DNA of 64,000 nucleotides, taken from NCBI GenBank assembly GCA_035235625.1, contig CP141146.1, positions 9,232,501 to 9,296,500 of the forward strand, given 5' to 3'. Below, piece after piece: positions 12,104 through 23,990 of this stretch. The DNA comes from Saururus chinensis (Eukaryota > Streptophyta > Magnoliopsida > Piperales > Saururaceae). Numbering within the stretch: position 1 is the first letter of the stretch; every line of letters starts with the position of its first letter. The notes under the pieces were generated by a model. It did no database searches. It was not told where the DNA came from and was given only the letters and a program-made list of their open reading frames with translations. A program made the position numbers and the translations under genes.

Positions 12104-12545
12104 GATTTCGTTGTTCAGAACGATGAAATCAACTTAATTTGATTTTGTCGTTTAGAACGACGAAATCAGCGTTGATTTTGTCGTTTAGAACGACGAAATC
12201 AGCGTTGTTCGTCGACCAAAGGCCGAAATTAGACAAGTGTGGCAGTTTCGTTGTTCCGAATGACGAAATCAGCTTAAGTTGATTTTGTCGTTCTAAACGA
12301 CGAAACTGGGTCAAATAATAAACGGTTTCGTCGTTTAGAACGACAAAATCGTATTCAAACCAATTTCGTCGTTCTAATCGACAAAATCAACTTAAAAAAT
12401 AAAAAAAAGGCCACGTTAGCGCCAGCTGCTTGGCTGGCGCCTGCGTGGCAAAAAAAAACACCACTTTAAAAAATATTTCCCAAAGTGGTATATTTTGATA
12501 AATATTTTTTTTTTAGTTTTTAAAAAAATTTTCCCTTTTTTCAAA
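12104..12545 (-). repeat. MULE right TIR with seven palindromic units
   Basis: Inverted copy of 5573-5938. It has seven TTTCGTCGTT-type palindromes (near 12104, 12141, 12174, 12245, 12280, 12322 and 12364) against five on the left; one GATTTTGTCG unit has been locally duplicated. The outer part repeats the GCCACGCAGGCGCCAGCC segment in inverse orientation and ends in A/T runs. Confidence 0.85.
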
Positions 12546-12733
12546 TTATGTTATGAAAAATGACTTTTTGTTATTTAATTAGTTATTTTTTTGCTCGGAA
12601 AAAGAAACCCATAGGTGAACCTCGAATTTAGAAGTATAAAAACAATTCATTCTTAAAACGGAGAATAATAACAAGAAGTGTTGCAAAATTGCCGTCAAAT
12701 CCCATGGGGGAAATAAATCACGGAAGTGTAAAG

Positions 12734-12907
<174 letters not shown>

Positions 12908-13256
12908 CCACCCTTCTTTTAGCCTCGCTAGATATGAGCATTTGAATAAGACCTAAGGACCCACTTTATCACAATATTAAACATAGGAAAATCATTTTCA
13001 CATGTTGTTCTTCCATATATCATCAAACTCAATTTGATGTCCCTGACCTTCCAGCCCCAAACAGTCATCCAACTATCATGTGCTTTTACTTCTTTATTTC
13101 TTTCTTAATTTTTACAATGTTATGTACAAATATATAATGTAACAAATATTAAGATTTATCTGCACAAATGAATAAAATACCACAATGAACAACGTATAAG
13201 CTTCAGCATCCTCTGCTCTTTGGGGCATGTGTAGTGCCTTAAAGAGCATGAGCTCT

Positions 13257-16200
13257 TTATGTAATTCCCCGGAGAGAAAGGGCCTTAGGCAGCTTCCCAT
13301 GCGACCACGTCTTGAGCTTAAGCCCACCTGGTCCAATTTTCTTCCGCACTTTCTCCTCGATGTCTTTGGCCTCCACTAAATGCCCTGCCACATGCGGCGT
13401 CACATAGAACAGATTGGCTGCCTTCCGGTTCACTGACGAGACCTCTGCCCCAGTAACGTTCAGCCCCTCATCCTTGAATGTACTGGTCACATCGGCCAAT
13501 AGGCCTGGCCTGTCCGGTGCTTCTAGCTCGAAGATTAGGCCCTGTTCAGTATTCATGCAGTACACTAGATTAGCTTCATCAAGTGAAGCTATTGATGGAG
13601 AAACAAAATTAAAGTTTTTCTGATTTTTTTTGCCTCTTTTACAATTATCTTATTTGATATGAGTAACCGAAAGGAAATGCATACCTCAAAAACTCTTCTT
13701 TGGATGGCAGCTTGCAGGTTCTTAATCAGGTGCTGCGTTTCAGCCTCCGAGCTGATGGGGCTTCCATCTTGGTTCCTGATAGATAATTCCTGCAATCAGT
13801 GTGAAAATAATACCATCAATGAAGGCTTATGTTTATGTTAAACTCTTGATAAACCCTTTTCATTTAGCCAAACAAAGTTACTTGATTAATCAGCAGTTGC
13901 CATTGAATGTAACTCCAGTAAGTCAAAATGCACAAGCTACCACTATAATAGTGAAGTTCCTTTCTCAATGACTGTAAGGCTGTAGGCAATGACCACTATC
14001 TGATTTAAATCTAAGAAAACATATTGTGGTAGGTAAACTGGTTTCGTTTGCCAAGCATGGAGAAAAAAATGGTTCATATATAGAAAATCAATGAATATTA
14101 AACTTAATAGTAAAGAGTTTATACCACATTCCCAACATTATATGGAGGAAAATTTTAATTTCGAGAAAGATAGCTAAACTGAAGAAACAAAATGGAATGA
14201 ACAATACTAAACCATACCTCCTATTTAGATGGTTAGTTGCTCTTCCCTCCTCTCAAAGAAAGAACAGCCGAGTAAAATTCACATTTTAGTAATTTAGAAA
14301 TCTATCTCCAAACCTAACTCAGACTTGATGAAGGTTTGTTCATATGTCCATTGATTGACGCCCCCCAACCTCAGGTTCTCCAATACTTTATAGGGATACT
14401 CCCTCCATCCCACATTAATTTGGCAAAAGTTTATTTCATATTAATAGCTTCATTTTACTCAATTTAAGTGATTGGGTACTTAAAAAAGAGAATCATAAGC
14501 TTAATTTTCCCTTGTCTTCGATGTGGGTTTTATAAAAAGTATTATTTTCTTAATGTAGCTATTTACATTGAATGGAAAGAGTTATACATGTGGCATTACC
14601 TTCAGTTTCGTTACTAATGGACCAGTCATGGATCCACCATTGGATGAATAATAGTTGGAACACATATATAGAAATAAAATAAAGAAGCAATTCACCAATT
14701 AAACGTTAATGGGTTACCAGCGAGGCCTGAGAGCAGCTATCGGACTCCATAATAGCGTGGAAGAGGACATAATTCATATCAGTCAGTGTGCACACAATGT
14801 CAAAAAGCAGTTTCTGCCGATCCTTGCACACAATATTCACCACTGAGTACCCCCTCACCCACCAATCCTCCACTGACACAGTCGGCTGGGCTGCCCTTGA
14901 GCCAGAGGACGGCGACCGATCGTAATCACGGTCAGCAAACAGCAACTGGTGCAGCCTTCGCTCAGTGTTCGCAACACACATGGACTTGTTGGTCTTCGCT
15001 GCTTGGATTTTGTGGTCTCCCTTCAGCACCTCCTTCAGCTGGGCTACAATTCGACCTACCCTCCGTGAGCTACCGAGAGTGGAGCTAGAATCCTCGTATT
15101 TGAAGTAGATCAACATGGCGCATCGGCCGTTGTGTGTCCAACTTTTGGAATCCACCACATTGCCCTGCAGGTCTGCAATGACAGTGAAGACTTCTGAGAG
15201 GAGACCCGGCTTGTCTATTCCACTTAGCTCCAGTTCCATAAGGCCCTGGCCGTCCTCAGACGTTTGTGGGCTTCTGCTTCCCACAGACTGGAAAATGAAA
15301 AAGAATGAAACTAAGCAACCAAGGCAAGTAAAAAAAACTGTTTTTCATCAGTTTATGTGAATAAACTTAAGAAGTCAAGGGAACTCTTTCACCCTACGAA
15401 ACAAAAGTCAGAATTCATCAATATATGCCAGAAAAATTCATCAACTAGGGACTAGATTCCATAAAAAAATGGTACTAGTAAATGCTAATGAACGTAAGCT
15501 CTGTGCAAAACTTCGTCCGAAAGTAAAGAAGATGAATATATAATCAGCTTGTATTTGATGAGGTTAAACAATCAAGGGAGAAACTTTACACAAAAAAACA
15601 GTATATTTCTTTAGATTATGTTGAACAAATTAGTTTGATTGAGATGAACTAAATCTCCCATTATAAAAAAAAAAATCGAAGTGAATCGTACCTGTCGGAT
15701 GTAATCGATAACATTTCTACTCAGCTTTCTCCCTTCTTGATCCGTGACATGGAAAACTGCCAACATATACAAAAGAGTAAGAAGCAAGGTGAGTGTATCT
15801 GCGGTGAGGAGAAGCTGGACTAAAATTAGGAAAAGGGAAAAGAGAGAAGCAAAACAGCAAAATTTAAGAGGCTTACCGTCCATGAATAAGCCACTGTCGG
15901 AAGAAATGAAGGCCTTGTTGATCGATAAGTTGAGGTTACTGAGGATCTGAACAACATCGAGCAGGACCAAATGCTTCCTCCTCCTCTCCACCTGAAAAGT
16001 TAAAGACAGGGGTAAAATGTAATAGAAAGAAGCTGAGAGGGGACCAAAGTCCTGGACTTCTAGCTACATGTGGAGGTTTCCTCTATGAGAGGTCGGGAAT
16101 TACCCTGATCAAAGTGGCTGTAGGCGAGCTCAGATTGTCGATGGCGACCCTGATAAAAAAGACCCAGATCAGAGAAACGCCTTGTATCTCCGTCAGCGAA

Positions 16201-16305
16201 GAAATCAAACAATACAACAAGAAAAGATCAGAAAGAATGACGCCCAAAATTGAAAATCAATAATCACCGGAAGTTTTCGCATAAACTGGATGATGTGCAA
16301 CCCAT
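13257..16305 (-). CDS. ACR: ACR-B: four-ACT-domain (ACR family) protein
   Basis: Seven exons give 407 residues: 16268-16305, 16104-16149, 15877-15991, 15692-15756, 14718-15287, 13685-13789 and 13257-13541. The start MGCTSS lies about 145 bases below a TATA-like box. Domain order equals ACR-A, with ACT2 loop DKPGLL, WTHNGRC, ACT3 KDRQKLLFDIV and ACT4 DRPGLL with GLNVTGAE. The ACT1 loop reads RRRKHLVLLDVV without glycine. Compared with ACR-C, a stretch of about 40 bases at the exon 1 to intron 1 junction is missing, so exon 1 is two codons shorter and its donor is GTGATT rather than GTTTCT. The frame is still kept. A Stowaway-like MITE (14397-14584) lies in the 928-base intron between exons 5 and 6. 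It is closest to ACR-C, so the two are recent duplicates. The gene appears intact; expression is unknown. Confidence 0.9.
14397..14584 (+). mobile_element. Stowaway-like MITE in ACR-B intron 5
   Basis: Begins TACTCCCTCCATCCCAC and ends in the diverged complement GGAAAGAGTTA, flanked by TA. The length and the CTCCCTCC terminus match Tc1/mariner-type Stowaway MITEs. The internal motifs GGGTACTTAAAAAAGAG and ATGTGGGTTTTA mark all copies of this family in the window. Confidence 0.75.
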
Positions 16306-16446
16306 CTTCTTCTTCTTCCTGTTAGACCTCCACAGAAGCTCAAAACAGTTTCACTCTTTCGTTTGATCAATCATAGAAATCAGAAATCTACTGAAAAAAC
16401 GCAAAAAATTTCTCTGCTTTTTGTGATTCTGCTTCTGTGGCTCTTT

Positions 16447-16456
16447 CCTTTTAAAG
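16447..16456 (-). promoter_or_regulatory. TATA-like box of ACR-B
   Basis: CTTTAAAAGG in the same GGCCTTTAAAAGG context and at the same distance from the ATG as in ACR-A. The ACR-C equivalent is near 28237-28250 (GCCATTAAAAAGAG). Confidence 0.5.
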
Positions 16457-16800
16457 GCCAGCGGAGGGAGGTGGAACCAACCGCCATGTACTGGGCTTCT
16501 ACAGGTCAACACCCGCGCTTTCCTCGAAATGTATCGCGGCGGGATCGTTTTTGCCCGGGGCCGTCTGCGAAGCGTTTTTTATGCTCCCTAAAAAGACATG
16601 AGCCGAGCTAACGCCATCGAATTGACGACGCACACGGTAGTATGCGATAGCGTAAATAATGTATGCGTTATTGTGAGTTACTGTATGTACTATTGATTTT
16701 GAAAGTTGATAACTCCCAGGTATTTTTTTAGACTCTGGCTCACACTTCCTTGTATGTGTTGCTTATGTTCGTTTTTACTGGGCTATCTGGATGGGCCACT

Positions 16801-16966
16801 TCTTAATATTTTTTATTAAATAATAAAACTTGTTTATAAAAGAAGAAAAAATAAATTTATAATATTTTTTTTAAATATTTGATTACTTAGATTGAATAAT
16901 ATGATGTTGTTAATATAAAATATATTTTTTTAAATAAAGTTATTAATTTAAGACGGAGGGAATATA
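16801..16966 (-). mobile_element. Stowaway-like MITE upstream of ACR-B
   Basis: Inverted copy of the window's MITE family, ending GACGGAGGGAATA, with a degenerate other end. It lies about 500 bases upstream of the ACR-B ATG. Confidence 0.6.
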
Positions 16967-17039
16967 TATAAAATATTTTTAAAACTAATTGAAATGTTTA
17001 TAAAACTCAAAGATTCTTCAGTTCTTTGTTGAAGTAATT

Positions 17040-17600
17040 ATCTATCATTAACTAAATTTGGACATGTAGAAACTTTCAATCTTGATTCAGTATCCATAGG
17101 AAGAGATTCTCCATTGCTATTATTATTATCAGATAAGAACTTAAAGCTTCTTCTACTTTCTAAATCTGATGCCCCGTTTCAGAGTTAGAAGAGGAATATT
17201 AGGAACACTTGCACTCTGCCATGGAGTATTTTTGTGTAAAATAAAAATATGTTATTGCTTGAGGAAAAAGAAATGGCGTGGACAAAAGGGCATTCTGTTA
17301 GAAACGTGAATAAATTTTCATCACCAACCGGAAGGTCTAGAACAACAACGGCGTTTTCTTCTTCGTTAAGCATATTAAGGCAAATACGATGAAATGAGGC
17401 AGATGAGTCAGCCGTTTGTCTGTTGCTCAATAATGGGAGTAAGTCCCAAACCTATTTATCCCCTTCACATTAGTTAGTGCCATACTTAGCAACTCCCATT
17501 ACTTCACAATGAAAAGGAAACTTCCCATTAATTCACAATGAAAAGGAAACTTCCCATTACTTCATTCATTATAAAAAAACAAAAGAACGAAATAAAGAGA
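17040..17600 (-). repeat. Inverted copy of the ACR upstream block
   Basis: Read on the minus strand, this matches 29500-30060 base by base over long stretches, including GGGATAAATAGGTTTGGGAC, CTTAACGAAGAAGAAAAC-type sequence and CTCAAGCAATAACA. Its surroundings (18890-19100 versus 30200-30560) keep the same orientation, so only this segment is flipped relative to the ACR-C upstream region. Translated pieces share (N/K)EEEN-containing words, but no family is recognised and the frames diverge. Coding status is doubtful. Confidence 0.75.
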
Positions 17601-17639
17601 AGGAAAACTTGTCATTACTTCCCATGCTGATAATTAGGG

Positions 17640-19590
17640 TTGTTAACGAAGTTGGCTTGTCTACGAGAACCAGCTGGGCTCGTGTTTAAGTCGACTCAGA
17701 CCAAGTTCAACTCAAACTTAAGCTCAAGCAAAAATTAATTCATCTCGAGTTCAAATGCACTTCAAGTCTATTCGAACTAAATTCAAACTTGGTTCAAGTA
17801 AAGCTTGAGATCAAGTTTAAATCTAATTTATAAAATATAATATATAGTTTATATTAATTAGGTTGAATTATTGTAAAAAATATATATATTGGGTTGTATT
17901 TGAGCTTGTGTTGAACTTAGACCCGAATTTCTTAGACAGGATATTGAAGCTTGAGTTCGAATTAAGCCTTGACTTTTCTAATTAAGTTAAGTTTGAGTGA
18001 AAAGATTTAAACCATGTTTTAGTTTGAGTCAAGTTTGTATTTAATAGTTCAAATTTTGTACTCAAGCAAAGTCAGACTAATCTTTAATTCTAAGGGTATT
18101 AACGAGCCGAGTTGAGTCAAGATTTAGCATGATACATCTTAAACTCGACTTTTGAGAACTTGGCTCAAAGTTAACTCGAGGTTCAAATGAGCTTAGCCTA
18201 CCACCTCGAACTCAGCTTGAACTTAAAACATATATAAAACTCTAATTCGAGCTTGAACACATTATAAAAAGGCAAAATTATATTCGAATTAGGCTCAATC
18301 CGTAAAGCATATATTATTAAAAAACTACTAAAGCAAGGTATTTATGTTTCAAAAATAGCAAGATAATGATAAATTAAAAAACATGTTCTTTTTAAGGTAG
18401 TTGGAGAGAGATGCTATCTTTTCTTTTCATTGTGATTGAGCATTTATGAAAATAGAGTAGCTAATTGTTGTATAGTCAATGTTGTCCCTTCTATTTCTAA
18501 ATTTTAATTGTTGTTGCCCCTTCTATTTCTAAATTTTAATTGTTGTATAGTCAATGTTGTCCCTTCTATTTTTAAATTTTACTATATATCACATGTGGAC
18601 ACATGTGTATTATGTTCTTTTAAAATTTTTACTTTTAAAAAATATATATAATGTGTGATACAAATTAGCTTGGCTTATTAGCACCCCTAGTCAACTTAGC
18701 TCAACTTTTTAACACTCCACCCCTCTTAATACAACTAGTGAATATCTACTATCATATAGTGGGAAAGGTTGGCCAAAACAGGGGGTGCCAAGCCCCTCAT
18801 CTAATAAAACTGATGGCTAAAAATTCAAGTGCCCCTCCAAATTATGTAACTATTAATAAGGGATGGAGGGAGTAAGTTTTTAAGGCGTTTGCTATAAGTT
18901 TCATATATATTGTATTAGGAAAAAATCAACCATTGAGCTCCAAAAACCTGTTTTATACAAAAGTTTCAAAAGCATTTCACAAACATTTTTTCAGTTGGTA
19001 TCTAGTTGATAATCGTTTGCATTTAGAGAGCATATGAACCCGATCTCATTGCCATGCTATTTTTGGAAGGTGATACATGTCAAATGAATTTGTTTAAGAA
19101 AACCATCCAAAGATGATGTGGTTATATTTGGTGTGAGCCCTAGTCTCGCTGGTGTTTTAAAATTGACCAGGCCATTAACCCGGTTTGGTAAATAGTTTAG
19201 GTTAACCACTTTGTACCGGTGGGTTGAGCAGGGACAACGTGGACAAAAATGGGCAGCTTAATGGGCTGATGTGCATGTAAAGATTCGTTGTAGAGTAACT
19301 CATAAAACAAAGCATGTAATGAAAATACTACATAAATATATGCTTTATTTAATAATAAGAGGCCGTTGACATGAGCATGGGCTCACGCTTGGTTGTGTGA
19401 GCCCAAGCTCATCGGGCCATCGAAGGGCACTTTACCTGTTAAAATCAACAGCCTGATGAGCCTAATTGCGCATGAGCCCAAATTCACTTTAACTTTTTCC
19501 TAATAATAAAATATTAAAAAGATAATATGTATTAGAGATTATCTATATTGGTGGAAAGCCAGGAAAGGAAAAGAATTTTTTAAAAATCCC
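17640..19590. other. Intergenic, low-complexity and duplicated flank
   Basis: 17690-18300 is rich in GAGCTCGA/CAAGCTTGA-like words without coding potential. 18470-18590 holds a short tandem duplication (CCCTTCTATTTCTAAATTTT three times). 18890-19180 is homologous, in the same orientation, to 30200-30600 upstream of ACR-C, sharing ACCATTGAGCTCCAAAAA. No gene is seen. Confidence 0.6.
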
Positions 19591-19599
19591 CTTGTTCAG

Positions 19600-20510
19600 T
19601 TCATTAATCTTGAAGGGATATTTTCATCATTTTGACCTTTTAAAAGGATCATTTATCAATTTGGGAAGAGTATATTTCATTTGTTTGAGTCTAAAAATAG
19701 GTGAGAACGAAGTGAGATACATAAGTGGGTTCTGTTGGCCCCCATTTCATGAAAACAAGTTAAGACAGGAGATTAAGGTTTGGTTGAAATTTAATGATAA
19801 GGACTTCAAGATCGTGATCTGATCTGATGGATCAGGTCCACATTTCAGAATGGGATAAAGATAGGATTCAATTGAGATGGGATAAAGATGGGATGGTTGT
19901 CAGGTGAGACGGTATGTTTGATGTGTTTGTCTTAAAAAAAGTGAGACCTAAGTGAGATATATAAGTGGGCTCTATTGGGCCCCATTTCATGAAAACCAGT
20001 TAAGGCAGGTGGATTGAAGTTACTTCGGTTGAAATTTAATGATATAATGGATTAGGTCCACAATAAAAAATGAGATAAAGATAGCATGGTTGAAATTTCT
20101 CTGTACATGGAAGATTTTAGTGTAAAGACAATGAAGCAAGCATTTAATTTTCTATAAAAATAACATGGGCCCTATGCTAAGGATATCATGGGCTTTTACA
20201 AGTCGTACTGTCAATTTTATCTCATTATTGTCATAATAGAAAAAAGCTTCCTTATGATTGGAATATAAAAAAAAAATCTTCCCCTGATTGAAAAGAGTTT
20301 CGTTGTCTGACCGTATCAGCAATAACCTTTGTAAAGAAACAGTTGTTGCCCAATTTTTTAAGGAAACGAGGAGCGATATTAGTTCATGTGGATTGTGGAT
20401 CAGGTGGAAGGAAGGTCAAGCTAACATGAAATTGTCGTTGTACGCGACTTAATGGTAATGTTCTGTCGCATCTCGTGTGCTCATCCTACTGCTTTTTGTG
20501 TGCGGAAAAA
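19600..20510. repeat. Second copy of the 170-780 block
   Basis: Matches the window's first 170-780 bases in order and orientation, including CATGGGCTTTTACAAGTCGT and CATCTCGTG followed by CTCATCCTACT. A local re-duplication at 19910-20050 repeats the part around 19660-19800. Its position left of the 23100 relic mirrors the position of 170-780 left of ACR-A. Confidence 0.75.
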
Positions 20511-20973
20511 TCTTTCTTTGTAGGGGTGTTGTTAACGAGTCGATGTATTGTTCCGGAGGTAGATATTAACAAGTGGAAAACCGGTTTGGCTCTAATTGAG
20601 CGTTCTATTTGGATTTGAGTTGATTTGAATCAATATTTTAAAACTTGCTAGACACCTCCCCGAATTAGTGGTGGTTTACCGTGAGTCAATCCAGGATGAC
20701 CATAATGATATATTACCTGAATTTCTTTAAAAATAGACCCAATATTTTAGATAAAATCTTACTTAAAACTTGTTTAGAACCTCTTCAAAATTTTACTTAA
20801 ACCTATTTAGCTATTCAAAACTTATTTATTCCAAGCTATTTCAAGAAGTAAGTAATTATTCTAATTAAAATATACAAATATGATTAGTAACATATAATAA
20901 ACCTATTTGGTGAGAATCAACAGTGCTGACCCACAGACACACTAGCATAAGAAAACCCCAATCCTGATGTCAT

Positions 20974-21005
<32 letters not shown>

Positions 21006-23090
21006 AAAGGTAAAAATAAGCAAACAAACAACAACATTAAATAAGGTATAAATGATCAAGGAGAAAGGTTAGAGCCTTAAACTATGTACTGAAAAATTAA
21101 ATATGAACAAATAACAAGATTATAAGAGGCATTCTATAGTAAGCCAGGAAGCCAATCTTTTGCTTGGCAAATAGTACTATTTAATTAACTATGAATCAAC
21201 TACTGGTAGCAAGGATAGTTGTGGTCCACATGACCTAATTTTCATATTTATTGCTGTTGGAATTTAGACACAGCCCACGTAGATTCATCTCATCTCATTC
21301 CAAGTCTGATCGGCCTTAAATCACTACAAAGTTTTTAAAATATCTACAACCAGTTCTATCGGAAATATAGAAAGATGAAAAATGGAAATCACAATAACAT
21401 TGTATCTGGTACTACATTAAAGCATCTTCTTATATATTATAAGAATTAAAAGAAACATAGAGGGGAGAGAGAGTACTTGGTACACCAAAATTTGATAGGA
21501 TCATTGATTTTTGTTGGAAGGGAGCAAAGCGGTGGCTAGGGCATTGCGCAAGTAGGACCTTTGGGTTGTCAACGGTGCAAGAGGGTATAGGGCATCTTCA
21601 CCCTATTTTTACATAAAGGGGGAACGATGGGTGGCTATGGGGGCGACAACGATTTGGGTGGCGACATTGATTTGGGCGTCAATGGAAGGATAGTCACGAA
21701 AACATGGACATATGGGCATCAATGGAAGGATAATCACCTTGAGCCCTCAATTGATGGATAGAGGGGAGCAGAGAAGAGAGGTTGAGCTGCTGAAGCCGTT
21801 ACATTAATCAACTATTCACCCAAGCCCGATGTGAGGAAAAAATAAAAACTAGTATTATGTAACACAGATTGGACTAGGATACCAGGTTACTGGTTCGATG
21901 GTCTGGGTCTTTGTGACCCGATTGGGTTAAACTTGCCCGAAGAGAGGAAAGAACCGACCCAATTTTTATAATAGGTCTAATCGGACTGGTCAATCCGGTC
22001 TAGGTTTTAAAACACTAATTTAAATTAGACTTCGGCTCAACTCCAATTCAAATTCAAATTAATTAGAATTGAGCCTAAACACATATCACACATCAGCTCG
22101 ACTCGGTTTGAAATTGAAATTCTAATATAATTCTACTTGCTTTTTATTGCTTTGCGTATAAATTTTTTTTGGTTGGGCAGGGCAATTTAGACAAAAAACT
22201 TATTTTTGTTTAAAAAATGGCTTTAACACCCCATCTCTTTTGGCCCACTTTTATTTTTCACCTGCTTTGTGTTTGACTATCCTCTTAAGGAAGGTTAGGC
22301 TGAGTATCAAAGAAAGGCAAAAATGCTACGAGCTAACATTTTTACCTTTCTCCTCTTAAGTGCCCTAAAACCCCTTTCTCCCATCTCCTCTCACCATGGC
22401 CACCCTCGTCCGCCATTGATGACAACCCTTATCCACCTGACCCCTTTTCTTTTGGCAAAAGCGACTGACTTCCTCATGCTCACATGGTTAAAATATTGTA
22501 ATTTTTCAGTGTTGGCTAGTGACTTTTTTTATTGGTTAAAATATCACATTTTTTCGGACCATGACCATTCTAATTGTGTCATTATAGTGGAGAAAATGAC
22601 ATAAGAAAATTGTTAATTATGGAATTAAATATAGAATTGACATGGGCCATCAATTTTATGATGAATGGTTGAGAATGTTATGGGTTATGATTATTAAAGG
22701 GCAAAGCGGGCATTGTCCATAACTTATATGCTATGGAACCCATGGTGTCTCAAATAAGATTTTTAAAACCTTGTTTGAAAAGCTGATTTCAAACAAATAG
22801 CCATCCGAACATAATCCACTTTCGCTTTGTTTTTCGAAAAATTATTTTAGGTGAAAACGGCCTTCCATTTGGCACAAAGTGCCATCCAAAAGGCGAGGAT
22901 GTGTTGAACTTATACCTGAATTTCTTATACAGAAAATGCAAATTCAAATTTGAATCGAGCATCATCGAGCCGAGTTCGAGCTGAGATCCAATCCACAGAT
23001 ATTACAAGGCAAAAGAATACTCGAGCAGTTCCTTCAACCAACTCTTCTCCACTTCGTCCCTATGTTCTTCCCTTTCCCTCTCTACTTCTC
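20511..23090. other. Intergenic AT-rich DNA, no gene recognised
   Basis: Contains a (TA)n(CA)n microsatellite at 20974-21004. The rest shows no family I recognise. It is longer than the corresponding gap left of ACR-A, so it probably includes old insertions. ORFs in it lack domains. Confidence 0.5.
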
Positions 23091-23099
23091 CTCTTTCAA

Positions 23100-23325
23100 T
23101 CTAATATTCTCTACATAAACCCTTGAATTTGACGTGCCCATGACCCTCCTTCCCCAAAGAATCATCCAGTTATGATGTGCATTTCTTTGTGTTTTTTTTA
23201 TAGTGTCCCCGTACAAACATATCATGCAACAAATTGTTGATCTGTTCAAACAATTTCTAGAATTTATTACACAAATGAATTTAATACCGCAATGTCCAAC
23301 GTACGTACAAGCTTCAGCAGTTGAC
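23100..23325 (-). pseudogene. 3' flank relic of a lost ACR copy (ghost copy)
   Basis: This stretch aligns by eye with the 3' flanks of ACR-A, -B and -C. Shared features include the block CAAACATATCATGCAACAAA, TTGTTGATCTGTTCAAACAA, the ACACAAATGAATTTAATACC segment and AAGCTTCAGCA. In the intact genes the terminal exon follows within about 100 bases; here no ACR exon follows. Bases 23330-23640 may be diverged promoter sequence (a CTTTAAAAATG motif at about 23412), and 23640-23990 matches the ACR upstream block. The coding body therefore appears to have been deleted. Confidence 0.6.
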
Positions 23326-23639
23326 CCAGGATTGTGCAGGGGATCCAAACACTGCACTCCGGATTAGGAATCTCCCTTTCTGCGTGCTCGTGCGTCTGGC
23401 TCGCTGTCCCTCTTTAAAAATGCGCCATCCGTACGTGTTTGGGTTGAGTCGTCACCGACCGCGGATGATTCTTTGCACGCATCTAGAAGTCATCAAACTG
23501 CCATCAATTTGCAGGATTGGTGCTTTCCATGGTTGGTGCCGCAATGGGTCCCTTTGCAAATCTTACCCTATTTTTGGGCAACACGAAGTGTTCCTGAAGG
23601 AAAGTAATGGGACCTTTCTTCCTTTCTTTTGTTCATTAT

Positions 23640-23990
23640 AAGTTCATTTATAATGAATGAAGTAACGACTAACGAGAAGTTTCATCATTTTCATGGTGGA
23701 GAAATGGAAAGTTGCTAAGTATGAGGTGGCAACTCATGTGCATGGGATAACAAGGATTGGACTTATCTCATTTCAGGGTACTTTCATTTATTTTCTCAAT
23801 GAATAAGAAAATCATACTTGTTGCTTTCTGTGATGTAAATTGATGCACGTTTCAAAGAGACTGCATTTTTTTTCCACGCCACATTTATTTTACCTCAAGC
23901 AATAACAATTCTTTTTGTCTAAACTCAATTAATAGCAATAGATAATCTATGACTGTTGATTCTGATGATATCATGATGCAATATTGTATA
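23640..23990 (+). repeat. Third copy of the ACR upstream block
   Basis: Shares ATAATGAATGAAGTAA, the CTCAAGCAATAACA segment and AATCTATGACT, in order, with 29500-30060. It has the same orientation as at ACR-C and is more diverged. It lies directly right of the 3' flank relic at 23100-23325. Confidence 0.55.

Larger units (their letters stand above)
5573..12545 (-). mobile_element. Degenerate Mutator-like element carrying a PMD gene
   Basis: About 7 kb flanked by long terminal inverted repeats (5573-5938 and 12104-12545). It contains, both on the minus strand, a three-exon mudrA-type transposase (11409 to 8558) followed by a six-exon plant-mobile-domain gene (8457 to 6135). Both genes are broken by stops or frameshifts, so this copy is not autonomous. 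It sits between ACR-A and ACR-B and separates the ACR-B 3' flank from the duplicated block found elsewhere. PMD-like genes carried by plant MULEs are known, which fits this arrangement. The exact ends are uncertain because the outermost 30 bases are A/T runs. Confidence 0.85.

Noticed and set aside
22323..22604. 93-residue plus-strand ORF
   Set aside because: Low-complexity Leu/Pro/His content, no domain, no splice partners, AT-rich intergenic setting.
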